Part shown: positions 4,775 through 11,975 of the stretch, one piece after another | Layout of the letters: each line of letters begins with the position of its first letter | How positions within the stretch are numbered: position 1 is the stretch's first letter | Source of the DNA: Candidatus Falkowiibacteriota bacterium | Lineage (GTDB): Bacteria; Patescibacteriota; Patescibacteriia; Patescibacteriales; UBA12075 | Length of the DNA: 14,146 nt | Assembly (NCBI GenBank): GCA_030600505.1 | Contig: JAUVLY010000008.1 | Coordinates: forward strand, 1-14,146 | Direction of reading: 5' to 3' | Made by a program: the position numbers and the translations under genes | The notes under the pieces: generated by a model | Told to the model about the DNA's origin: nothing | The model's database searches: none | Seen by the model: only the letters and a program-made list of their open reading frames with translations

Positions 4775-6293
4775 GAAAATTATGTCTAATAAAAAATTAA
4801 AAATTGTATCTATTTCTTCTGAAATTGCCCCTTTTTCAAAGTCAGGTGGTTTGGCCGATGTTGCCAGTAGCTTACCCAAGGCAATCAAGCGCTTGGGGCA
4901 CGATATTATTTGTATTACACCGTTGTACGGTAAAGTTATAAGTAAGAAGAAACATAATTTAAAATTAATACATGAGGATGTAGAAGTATTTTTGAATTCC
5001 AAAGACGTGGTAATGATAAATTATTGGAAAGGTTATTTAAAAAAAGATTTGCCGGTTTATTTTATTGAGAATACAAAGTATTTTTCCAAGCGTAAATCAT
5101 TGTATATGTCGAGCCATGAAAATGCTCGATTTTTAATTTTTAATGTCGCTGCTTTGAAATTAATTTCAATGTTAAAATACGAAGCTGATATTGTGCATTG
5201 CCACGATTGGCAGACCGGCTTAATCCCGTTTTATCTACGTACTGATTTTCGATATTCCAAGACCCTTAAAAAAGCAAAATCAATTTTTATGATCCATAAT
5301 TTGATTTTTCAATTTGGCAAGAATTGGTGGGAAGTACCGCCGGCAAAAAAAGATTTCGGCCGGGGCAGGCTACCGCATTTGAAGGATCCAAAGTTGGAAT
5401 ATATTAATTTCGCCAAGCGGGCAATTTTGTCCGCGGACGCCATTAACGCCAATAGCGAACAGTACAGCAAAGAGATTATGACCAAGCATTTTGGGCAGGA
5501 TTTACACCGGATATTAAAGAATCGTAAGGAAAGGGTTTTTGGGATTGTTAACGGAATTGACTCCAAGCTTTTTAATCCGGCTGATGATAAAAGTTTGTAT
5601 CGTAAATATAATTTTAAAAATTTTCGGAAAAAGAAGCAGGAGAATAAAAAATATCTTCAGAAAAAATTTGGTTTAAAGGTAAGCGCGGATACGCCATTAA
5701 TTTGCACAACTTCACGCATCACCTTTCAAAAAGGTTTTGGTTTAATAGTTGATATTTTGGAGCAGCTGGCGCACCATGACTTACAGTTGATTTTTCTCGG
5801 CGCTGGGGACAATAATTTTATCAAACCAATGCAAAAAATTGCCCGTCGATATAAGGATAAAATCGTGGTTATACCATCGCACGAAAAAAATCAAAAATAT
5901 GAAAATCAATGTTTTGCCGGCTCTGATTTTTTTCTTTTGCCGTCGCACCAGGAGCCGTGTGGAATAAACCAAATGAAAGCTATGCGCTATGGCTGCATCC
6001 CCATCATTAGAAGAGTCGGCGGACTTCATGATACGGTTGATAATTTTGATCCTGGCACGCAAAAAGGCACCGGCTTTTCTTTTAATCGATATAATAATAT
6101 GTCTCTTTACGCCGCGATCGTCCGTGCCTTAGAAACATACAAATATAAAAGAAGTTGGAATAAGCTGGTGAAAAGGGCAATGTTGAAATCAAATAGCTGG
6201 GAAATTCCGGCCAAAAAATATATAACGCTATTTAGGAAAGTTATTAATTTTAACGGTAATAATCATAAAAAGAATGGAAAAAACAGAAAATAA
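4773..6293 (+). CDS. glgA: Glycogen/starch synthase, GT5 family (paralogue 1)
   Basis: Transfers glucose from a nucleotide sugar (ADP- or UDP-glucose) to the non-reducing end of alpha-1,4-glucan. Seen, numbered from the ATG at 4773 (506 residues): the nucleotide-sugar loop FSKSGGLADV (K23); TPLYGK; DIVHCHDWQTGLIPFYL; FMIHNLIFQ; GIVNGID; the phosphate-binding SRITFQKG; and the GT-B catalytic segment PSHQEPCGINQMKAMRYG (E394, C396). The usual SRFEPCGL reads SHQEPCGI here, a clear difference from paralogue 2. Start choice: the frame opens at a TTG (4749) made of repeat DNA, and ATG codons lie at 4773 and 4782. 4773 is preferred, but 4782 (MSNKK) is equally plausible since none has a Shine-Dalgarno site. 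The basic tail overlaps the GH57 gene by 20 bp, so the two are probably translationally coupled. Confidence 0.92.
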   Translation: MKIMSNKKLKIVSISSEIAPFSKSGGLADVASSLPKAIKRLGHDIICITPLYGKVISKKKHNLKLIHEDVEVFLNSKDVVMINYWKGYLKKDLPVYFIENTKYFSKRKSLYMSSHENARFLIFNVAALKLISMLKYEADIVHCHDWQTGLIPFYLRTDFRYSKTLKKAKSIFMIHNLIFQFGKNWWEVPPAKKDFGRGRLPHLKDPKLEYINFAKRAILSADAINANSEQYSKEIMTKHFGQDLHRILKNRKERVFGIVNGIDSKLFNPADDKSLYRKYNFKNFRKKKQENKKYLQKKFGLKVSADTPLICTTSRITFQKGFGLIVDILEQLAHHDLQLIFLGAGDNNFIKPMQKIARRYKDKIVVIPSHEKNQKYENQCFAGSDFFLLPSHQEPCGINQMKAMRYGCIPIIRRVGGLHDTVDNFDPGTQKGTGFSFNRYNNMSLYAAIVRALETYKYKRSWNKLVKRAMLKSNSWEIPAKKYITLFRKVINFNGNNHKKNGKNRK

Positions 6294-7506
6294 ACCCCGC
6301 ATCTTAGCCGCGAAACATCAAATAGTGCGGGGTAAATTAACCTGGATCAATTTTTTACATATTTATCAGCCAGTCAACACCGATGCCCATGTTATAAAAG
6401 AGGCTACTGACATGAGTTACGCAAGAATTGTCCGCGCTTTGGAGGCGAATGCACATATTAAATTTACTATTAATATCAGTGGTTGTTTATTTTTACGCTG
6501 GGAGGAAATGGGGTATCAGGATTTGATTAAGCGCATTGGCAAGCTTATCAAAAAGGGGCAGATTGAATTGACCGGTACCGCCGCCTATCATCCGCTGCTT
6601 CCCCTGGTTCCGGAGAAAGAAATTATTAAGCAAATTAAAGAAAATGAGGCAATACTACAAAAGCATTTTGGCACGTCGTTTAAACCGCGCGGTTTTTTTA
6701 TGCCCGAGCTGGCCTATTCCCCCGGTGTTGCCAAACTAGTGGCCGAGTTTGGTTATAAGTGGCTGCTTATGGATGAAATCGCCATTACCGGTCAGGCGGG
6801 TGAAGCGGATTTTGATAAAATTTATTTGGATAAAAATTCAGGCCTTAAAGTTGTAATTCGTTCTCGCAAGTTGTCCAATTCATATGTTCCGGAAACAATT
6901 GTAAAATTGCTTAAAAAGAAATTGAATGTTGAGGAGCCGGTAATCACGGCAACTGACGGTGAGCTCTATGGCCTTAGACATATTGACCATACGGCGGTTT
7001 TTGAAAATTTATTAAAACAAAAGAATTTTAACACCAAAACAATTTCTGAGTTTGTTAAAACGAAAAAGGATTATACGCCTATTAAACCGGTGGCCCATTC
7101 CTGGGCCACGACTGAGGAAGAATTTAAGAAAAAAGAGCCTTTTAACCTTTGGCAGGAGAAAACTAATGTTGTGCAGAAAAAACTTTGGGATTTTGCCCGT
7201 TTGGCTTATAATACTATTGAAGACCACCATGATGACCCGAATTATAATTGGGCGCGCTGGCACCTGGTTCGGGGTTTGGCCAGCTGTACCTTTTGGTGGG
7301 CAAGCGCTAAGGATTTCCGGCTCTTTGGCCCGATTTCCTGGAGCCCGGATGAGATCGAACGCGGTGTTAACGAATTGGTCCGTTCGGTTAGAGCACTAGA
7401 GAAGGAAGAAACCAGAGAAGTAAAAATGAAAGCGGAAAAGCAATGGATTGGGATAAAAAAAATGATCTGGGAACGGCATTGGACTTATTACTGGAAAAAG
7501 ACATAA
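6274..7506 (+). CDS. Glycoside hydrolase family 57 protein (alpha-amylase/4-alpha-glucanotransferase type)
   Basis: A 410-residue retaining glucan enzyme of the GH57 (beta/alpha)7 barrel type. Seen: motif 1 as FLHIYQP (28-33) in place of the usual HQP; FTINISGCLFLRWEEMG; IELTGTAAYHPLLPLVPEKEI (about 98-117); motif 3 GFFMPELAYSP with likely nucleophile E145; FGYKWLLMDE; and motif 4 TATDGELYGLRH with likely acid/base D228. The C-terminal helical region (SWSPDEIERGVNELVRSVRAL) resembles that of other GH57 proteins. There is no signal peptide, so it acts inside the cell. Its start overlaps the glgA tail, so glucan synthesis and trimming would be made together. Family membership is secure. Whether it hydrolyses, transfers or branches cannot be decided here; the short length argues against a standard GH57 branching enzyme. 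Confidence 0.87.
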   Translation: MEKTENKPRILAAKHQIVRGKLTWINFLHIYQPVNTDAHVIKEATDMSYARIVRALEANAHIKFTINISGCLFLRWEEMGYQDLIKRIGKLIKKGQIELTGTAAYHPLLPLVPEKEIIKQIKENEAILQKHFGTSFKPRGFFMPELAYSPGVAKLVAEFGYKWLLMDEIAITGQAGEADFDKIYLDKNSGLKVVIRSRKLSNSYVPETIVKLLKKKLNVEEPVITATDGELYGLRHIDHTAVFENLLKQKNFNTKTISEFVKTKKDYTPIKPVAHSWATTEEEFKKKEPFNLWQEKTNVVQKKLWDFARLAYNTIEDHHDDPNYNWARWHLVRGLASCTFWWASAKDFRLFGPISWSPDEIERGVNELVRSVRALEKEETREVKMKAEKQWIGIKKMIWERHWTYYWKKT

Positions 7507-7510
7507 CACC

Positions 7511-7581
7511 AATACGCGAATGTATGCGAATATCGCGAATTATTATTCGCGTCATTCGTATTTGATTCGCGTCATTCGTAT
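7511..7581 (+). repeat. Short direct and inverted repeats between the GH57 and kinase genes
   Basis: A 17-bp direct repeat (attcgcgtcattcgtat) occurs at 7545-7561 and 7565-7581, three bases before the ATG at 7585. To its left lie inverted relatives (acgcgaatgtatgcgaata and tcgcgaat). One junction forms a hairpin, cgcgaat / attcgcg (7534-7540 with 7545-7551, loop tatt). The sub-units step by 7-8 bp. The whole 78-bp gap is repeat DNA. Confidence 0.88.
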
Positions 7582-7584
7582 CTT

Positions 7585-8613
7585 ATGAATAGAGCATATA
7601 AATTATTTGACAAAGAGTTTGTCTTAAAAATCTTAGAGAAAAAGGTACTGCCGCGGTATCCGGATTTTAGTAGTGTGCGTAGTTTTACTATTAAGGCGTA
7701 TAAAGATAATATTTGGGAAGGCGACACCTATCATGTTGTGACTGAATATCAAACAAAGTTTCTTACCAAAGCAGGGATTACAAAAACTTTACCAATTTTT
7801 TGCTCGGCCCATAGTGATGAACCCAGAAAAAATGTCTATGACAGTTTAAAATTTCTTTGGGATAGCGGATTTGGCAAGGGATACTTTACTATTCCCCATC
7901 CTTTGTTTTACTCTAATTATTTTAAAGCCACTTTTTATCGCGGAGTAGAAGGGCATAATTTATACGAATTTATTCGTACTAAGAATTTTGCAATTATTGA
8001 AGCAATCGTCCCTGCGTCAGCCGAGTGGTTCGTTAAGCTGCATAGCATTGATTCAGGCAAGGCGCGTAATTTTAACAAAATGAATAGCCGGATTGAAACC
8101 GTAATCCCGGGGGTAGAGCATATCCTTGCGCGGATCCAGGAAAAATACCCGGAGTATTATGGCCGCTATAAGCAGATATATGGTAGTATAGTTAATAAGG
8201 AGAAAATTTTTTTGCAAGAGTCAAAGAAAATTTGGCTGGTGCATGGCGACGCGCACCCGGAGAATGTCATTAAGATGGGGAACAAAAAGATCGCGGTAAT
8301 AGATTTCACGGATATTTGCCTTTCGGATTATGCCCGGGATTTGGGTAGTTTTCTTCAGCAATTGGAGTTTATGGTGATGAGGAAAATAAAAGACCAGAAA
8401 TACGCCGACAAATTGAAGCAAATGTTTTTAAACAGTTATTTTAGCAAGAGCAAAGAAGAGCTAAACAATGAGGTTGAGGCCAGAATAAATAATTATTATA
8501 ACTGGACTGCGATACGGACCGCAACCCATTTTCTTATTAAGGACAAGCCTGAACCGGAGCGGGCATATCCGCTGATTGATAAAATTTGTTCTGATATGGG
8601 GATTAATAAATAA
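7585..8613 (+). CDS. APH-fold small-molecule kinase (aminoglycoside phosphotransferase-like), first of two
   Basis: 342 residues with the catalytic core of the APH/choline kinase superfamily: LVHGDAHPENVI (H220-G-D-A-H-P-E-N227, catalytic base D222, metal ligand N227) and VIDFTDICLSDYARDLGSFL (metal ligand D240). The N-lobe is poorly recognisable. GVEGHNLYEFI (about 126-136) may be the hinge. The substrate is not identifiable. Its place between a GH57 enzyme and other glucan genes suggests a sugar or sugar derivative, by analogy with maltokinases of the same fold, but this is inference; drug resistance is less likely. ATG at 7585 follows a repeat array and has no Shine-Dalgarno site. The PHP gene starts 2 nt after its stop, so the two are probably co-transcribed. 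Confidence 0.82.
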   Translation: MNRAYKLFDKEFVLKILEKKVLPRYPDFSSVRSFTIKAYKDNIWEGDTYHVVTEYQTKFLTKAGITKTLPIFCSAHSDEPRKNVYDSLKFLWDSGFGKGYFTIPHPLFYSNYFKATFYRGVEGHNLYEFIRTKNFAIIEAIVPASAEWFVKLHSIDSGKARNFNKMNSRIETVIPGVEHILARIQEKYPEYYGRYKQIYGSIVNKEKIFLQESKKIWLVHGDAHPENVIKMGNKKIAVIDFTDICLSDYARDLGSFLQQLEFMVMRKIKDQKYADKLKQMFLNSYFSKSKEELNNEVEARINNYYNWTAIRTATHFLIKDKPEPERAYPLIDKICSDMGINK

Positions 8614-8615
8614 GC

Positions 8616-9479
8616 ATGTTAATAGACCTTCAGCTACATTCTACTTACAGTGACGGTTATCTCACTCCCAGTGAGGTGGCTAAATTTGTGGCTGACCAGG
8701 GCGTAAAAGTGGCGGCATTAACTGATCATAATACGGTTGGCGGTATCGATGAATTCAGGAATGCTTGCCATGAACATAAAATTAAGCCGATTACCGGTTT
8801 GGAGCTGTATGTTAAGCTGCATGGCTGGCGTTTTAATTTATTGTGGTACAATTTTGACGAAACTGACCCGGATTTGCATAACATGCTTCGCAGCAGCCAG
8901 GTGCGCCGGCGGCGGATGGTGCGGCTTGCTCTCAATCGTTTGGTTGATAAGGGTTTTAGAATGGACGCCGATAAAATATTGGATAAATATAACCACTATG
9001 TGCCGATAAATCACACAGTGGATGATTTTTTAAGAGTCGGCTATAACGCACGGCGGGTTAGGCGCGAGCTGGGGCTTAAACACCCTGATGAAGGCGACGT
9101 AATCCGGGAATATTTTCGCTCAAAAGATATTGGTATTTTGCATAATAGCTATATTGACATGGATAGTATTGTAAAATTAAAAAAGAAAATCGGCGGGCAG
9201 TTAGTTCTTTGCCACCCGGCTAAATCAGCTTCTCTGGGACGCGATTTTCTCTTGATTATAAAAAAACTCGGGATAATAGGTCTGGAAAAGCTTTCACCCC
9301 ATCACTCGTATAACTCAATAATGTTTATCCAGCGTTTAGCCAGGGAGTACGGCCTGATTGAAACCGGGGGCTCGGATTTTCATTGTTTTGAGGGCGGCCA
9401 AGCTCCTCTGCAATATTCCTGGCAATATTATAAAGTAGATAGTAAACTACTCCGAGGAGTAAAGAAAATAATTGGATAA
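8616..9479 (+). CDS. PHP-domain metal-dependent phosphoesterase (TrpH/YciV-like)
   Basis: 287 residues, usual for stand-alone PHP phosphoesterases. Metal-ligand motifs in order: LQLHSTYSDG (H8, D13), ALTDHNT (D37, H38), TGLEL (E63), VLCHPAK (H200) and TGGSDFHC (D254, H256). The middle (about residues 75-160) is the helical insertion seen in TrpH relatives, rich in arginine (VRRRRMVRLAL). E. coli RNase AM (TrpH/YciV) of this family removes 5' nucleotides from short RNAs and also acts on 3',5'-bisphosphonucleotides; whether this protein does either is unknown. It follows the kinase gene by 2 nt and ends in an intrinsic terminator, closing that transcript. Confidence 0.88.
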   Translation: MLIDLQLHSTYSDGYLTPSEVAKFVADQGVKVAALTDHNTVGGIDEFRNACHEHKIKPITGLELYVKLHGWRFNLLWYNFDETDPDLHNMLRSSQVRRRRMVRLALNRLVDKGFRMDADKILDKYNHYVPINHTVDDFLRVGYNARRVRRELGLKHPDEGDVIREYFRSKDIGILHNSYIDMDSIVKLKKKIGGQLVLCHPAKSASLGRDFLLIIKKLGIIGLEKLSPHHSYNSIMFIQRLAREYGLIETGGSDFHCFEGGQAPLQYSWQYYKVDSKLLRGVKKIIG

Positions 9480-9503
9480 TACTGTTACGTAACAAAAAAA
9501 AGA

Positions 9504-9537
9504 CCGCTCTAGAATAGAACTGGGAGCGGATTTTTTA
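9504..9537 (+). terminator. Intrinsic terminator after the PHP gene
   Basis: A ccgctc / gagcgg stem (9504-9509 with 9524-9529, extended by one T-G pair) is followed by attttttat, with an A-run on the left. It lies 24 nt after the stop codon and probably ends the glgA-GH57-kinase-PHP transcript. Confidence 0.85.
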
Positions 9538-9557
9538 TATTCAATTTAGTAATTTTT

Positions 9558-9566
9558 TGTTATACT
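9558..9566 (+). promoter_or_regulatory. Possible extended -10 promoter for the second kinase gene
   Basis: TGtTATACT (9558-9566) is an extended -10 motif, overlapped by TAATAT (9567-9572). No convincing -35 is present; extended -10 promoters can work without one. It lies between a terminator and the ATG at 9598, where a new transcript is expected to begin. Confidence 0.5.
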
Positions 9567-9597
9567 TAATATAGATAAATTTGTAAAGAAAAGCTAA

Positions 9598-10539
9598 ATG
9601 ATCAATAAGGCAAGCTTAAGCCAGGGTGATATTAGGGATTATATTAAAGAAAAAAAGATTTTTTGTGATTTTAAGTTGCGTATGCTTGGTTCCGGCTTGG
9701 CTAACAAAAATTTTTTAATTAGTAGTGGCAATAAGCAGTATAATCTACGCACCAATCGGATCCGGCCGCCCATGAATAAAGAATTATTAGCCCGCGAACA
9801 TTGGGCATTGGAATTTTTTAAGACTAAAAAGATAAATTTTGCTGCTCATTCCCACTACTATGACAAAGAAGAGAATATTCATATTGTCGAGTATTTGCCA
9901 GGAAGAAAAATACAAATGAAGAATATTGGCAATACTCAGTTAGTTCAGGTTCTGGAATGTTTAAATAAAATAAATGGTTTAGCCCCGGAGTTTAAGGCCT
10001 ATATCCGCAAGCAAGGACATAAATTCCCAGTGCCAACTAAATATAATAGCGCCCTGCTTAAGCGCTTGGAGAAGGATTTTTTGGTATTAAATAAACACCA
10101 AGAATATCGATTTGTAATAAACTGGGTTAAGAAAAAAATTAAAAAAGATTTTGCGACTTTGCGCCTTAACGAGAAAAATGTGTATCTTAATCATGGCGAT
10201 CCGGTTAGTAACATAATAATAAACAGAAATAAGATATATTTGATTGATTGGGAACGAGTAAAGCTGGCCTATGATCCCGGTATCGCCTATATATTTTTGC
10301 ACGGTGATTTGAGTAGCAAGAGAAGGAAGGAAATAGTCGATATTTATGCTGGTTTGTCCTCGATTGAGCCTACAGTACTACGCGCAGAGACTGTACGCAC
10401 ATTTAAACAGTTGATGTTTGAAGATTTGATTAATCTTTGTAAAGTCCACCTTTGGAATAAAACAAAATATAATAGTCGAGAAAAACTGTATCTTGGTTTA
10501 ATAAACGGACGGATGCGGTATTACGATTATCTAAAGTAG
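9598..10539 (+). CDS. APH/choline kinase-fold small-molecule kinase, second of two
   Basis: 313 residues. The catalytic loop is YLNHGDPVSNIII (H199-G-D201-P-V-S-N205) and the metal-binding segment is IYLIDWERVKLAYDPGIAYIF (D217-W-E219), the choline kinase/LicA-like variant rather than the DFxD of the first kinase. The N-lobe GSGLANKNFLIS...YNLRTNR resembles the nucleotide-binding strands of choline kinases, and IVEYLPGRKI (about 99-108) is the hinge. Substrate unknown; choline, ethanolamine or a sugar are possible. Start: ATG at 9598, with only a weak A/G-rich stretch before it. It is followed after 18 nt by the six-hairpin glycosidase gene. The two kinases are too different to be a recent duplication. 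Confidence 0.82.
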   Translation: MINKASLSQGDIRDYIKEKKIFCDFKLRMLGSGLANKNFLISSGNKQYNLRTNRIRPPMNKELLAREHWALEFFKTKKINFAAHSHYYDKEENIHIVEYLPGRKIQMKNIGNTQLVQVLECLNKINGLAPEFKAYIRKQGHKFPVPTKYNSALLKRLEKDFLVLNKHQEYRFVINWVKKKIKKDFATLRLNEKNVYLNHGDPVSNIIINRNKIYLIDWERVKLAYDPGIAYIFLHGDLSSKRRKEIVDIYAGLSSIEPTVLRAETVRTFKQLMFEDLINLCKVHLWNKTKYNSREKLYLGLINGRMRYYDYLK

Positions 10540-10557
10540 ATATTATATAAAGGTTTT

Positions 10558-11763
10558 ATGATAATAAAGCCAAACAAAATAATAGAGGATTGTCTAGCGC
10601 GCTCCAAGAAGCTGCTAATAAAAAATTCCAGTCAGTACGGAGTTATGGCTTCAACCCCGACTGCTAAGGCGAAGAAAAAGCTTTACTCAAATATTTTTGG
10701 CCGGGACGCCAGTATTTGCGCGCTTGGAATGATTGCCAGTCAGGACAAGAAATTAGTTGAGATTGCCAAAACTAGCTTGCTTTCACTAGCCAAACACCAG
10801 ACCGACCTGGGGGAGATCCCTTCCTCATTTAATCCGGTTACCGGGCAAAAATCTTTTTATTTTCTGGGCAGTATTGATTCCAATTTGTGGTGGCTCTTGG
10901 CCCTGGATTTTTATCATCAACATAGTGGTGACAAAGATTTAAAAATTAAATTGCTTCCGCAGATAAAAAAGGCTCTCCTGTGGCTTCGCTATCAGGACCA
11001 GAATAATGATGGGCTCTTGGAAGAGGGCGAAGCTTGCAACTGGTCTGATGATATGCCGGTAAACGGCCGAACCCTGTATTCAAACGTTCTTTGGTTTGAA
11101 GTATTAAAGCGCTACGGTTTTACCAGGCAAGCCGAGCTGGCTGAGGGTGGAATAAATATTTTGTTTTTGCCGCATAGCACAGTGAGCAAGAACTCCGAGT
11201 TTATAATGCGCGACCCGCACCATCGCAAGCTAGAGCTTAAGATACTTAAGGAATCAGTTGCTAGCGTACCCTATTACCTCCACTACATTAGTTATAAGCA
11301 TGTCAGTGACCGTTTGGATGTGTATGGTAATTCACTCGCTATTCTCTTTAGTTTGCCCCGTAAAGCCCAGGCGGATAGCATCGTCCGGGAAATGCGCAAA
11401 GCCAAAGTCAGCCGCAAATATCCGGTGAGTGTTCTTACCCCGCCGATCAAACCGCGCGACTTTGACTGGCGACCTAATATGGATAGGGAAGAGTGTGCCA
11501 ATAAGCCCTTTGGCTATCACAACGGCGGCATCTGGCCCTATGTTGGCTGCTTTTACGTAATGGCATTGCACAAATTAGGTAGAAAGGATCTGGCCTGGCG
11601 CGAGTTTAAACGAGTGGCTGAGGCAAACAAGCAAAACAACTGGGAGTTTAATGAATGGTTTCACGGCAAAACCGGTGAGGCAATGGGAATGGCCGGGCAG
11701 TCTTGGAATGCGGGTACGTTTTTATTGGCGTATCATGTGATGAAGGGAGATGTTGAATTTTGA
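10558..11763 (+). CDS. Six-hairpin (alpha/alpha) glycosidase, GH100 invertase-like or amylo-alpha-1,6-glucosidase-like
   Basis: 401 residues with the layout of (alpha/alpha)6-barrel glycosidases: YSNIFGRDASICALGM (44-59), LGEIPSSFNP (84-93), LGSIDSNLWWLLALDFY (103-119), CNWSDDMPVNGRTLYSNVLWFEVLKRYG (160-187, with the candidate acid D164 or D165), YHNGGIWPYVGCFYVMALHKLG (from about 320) and EFNEWFHGKTGEAMGMAGQSWNAG (from 363, with candidate base E366). The GRD, DSxLWW, HNGGxWP and ExWxxGKTG pattern is closest, from memory, to alkaline/neutral invertases (GH100); similar proteins are often named amylo-alpha-1,6-glucosidase. In a glucan cluster, debranching is the natural alternative to sucrose cleavage. 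No signal peptide. It is preceded by the second kinase gene after 18 nt, with a weak AAAGG 4 nt before the ATG. It ends in TGA. Confidence 0.78.
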   Translation: MIIKPNKIIEDCLARSKKLLIKNSSQYGVMASTPTAKAKKKLYSNIFGRDASICALGMIASQDKKLVEIAKTSLLSLAKHQTDLGEIPSSFNPVTGQKSFYFLGSIDSNLWWLLALDFYHQHSGDKDLKIKLLPQIKKALLWLRYQDQNNDGLLEEGEACNWSDDMPVNGRTLYSNVLWFEVLKRYGFTRQAELAEGGINILFLPHSTVSKNSEFIMRDPHHRKLELKILKESVASVPYYLHYISYKHVSDRLDVYGNSLAILFSLPRKAQADSIVREMRKAKVSRKYPVSVLTPPIKPRDFDWRPNMDREECANKPFGYHNGGIWPYVGCFYVMALHKLGRKDLAWREFKRVAEANKQNNWEFNEWFHGKTGEAMGMAGQSWNAGTFLLAYHVMKGDVEF

Positions 11764-11769
11764 TTAGAT

Positions 11770-11950
11770 TCCCACGAATCAACGAATCCATTACAAATTT
11801 ACAAATAATTTTTTTTAATGTTTGAGCTGGGCGTCCCGCCCGCGAGATTTTATCGCACAGAAAGTCGCAGGCCAGAGGCCTTGCTCCAACGTTATGTTAG
11901 ATCCAAATTTATATTCGTAAATTCGTAAAAAGATTCGTTGATTCGTGGGA
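11770..11950 (+). mobile_element. Roughly 180-bp element with terminal inverted repeats (MITE-like, no coding capacity)
   Basis: A perfect 19-bp inverted repeat (tcccacgaatcaacgaatc, 11770-11788, and its complement, 11932-11950) continues inward imperfectly to about 38 bp per side (to about 11808 and from about 11912). The core is GC-richer and hairpin-prone: gggcg/cgccc (11829-11841) and ggcc/ggcc (11870-11873 with 11877-11880). No ORF of useful length and no obvious target-site duplication. The TIRs step by 8 bp (gattcgtt, gattcgtg). It fills the 212-nt gap between the glycosidase and the second glgA. The right TIR carries an outward TTGATT (11938-11943) that could serve as a -35, with only a weak TAATAA-like -10 18-19 bp further on. 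It could also be a stable structured transcript rather than a mobile element. Confidence 0.65.
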
Positions 11951-11975
11951 GTTAAAGGTTGTTAATAATAAATAT

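Noticed and set aside
9484..9493. Palindrome gttacgtaac after the PHP gene
   Set aside because: It is followed by an A-run rather than a T-run, so it is not a plus-strand terminator, and nothing else supports an operator; a 10-bp palindrome can arise by chance.
11770..11950. Possible CRISPR array or insertion sequence
   Set aside because: There are only two inverted ends and no repeat-spacer series, and no transposase frame inside; a MITE-like or structured element fits better. No CRISPR array was seen anywhere in the window.
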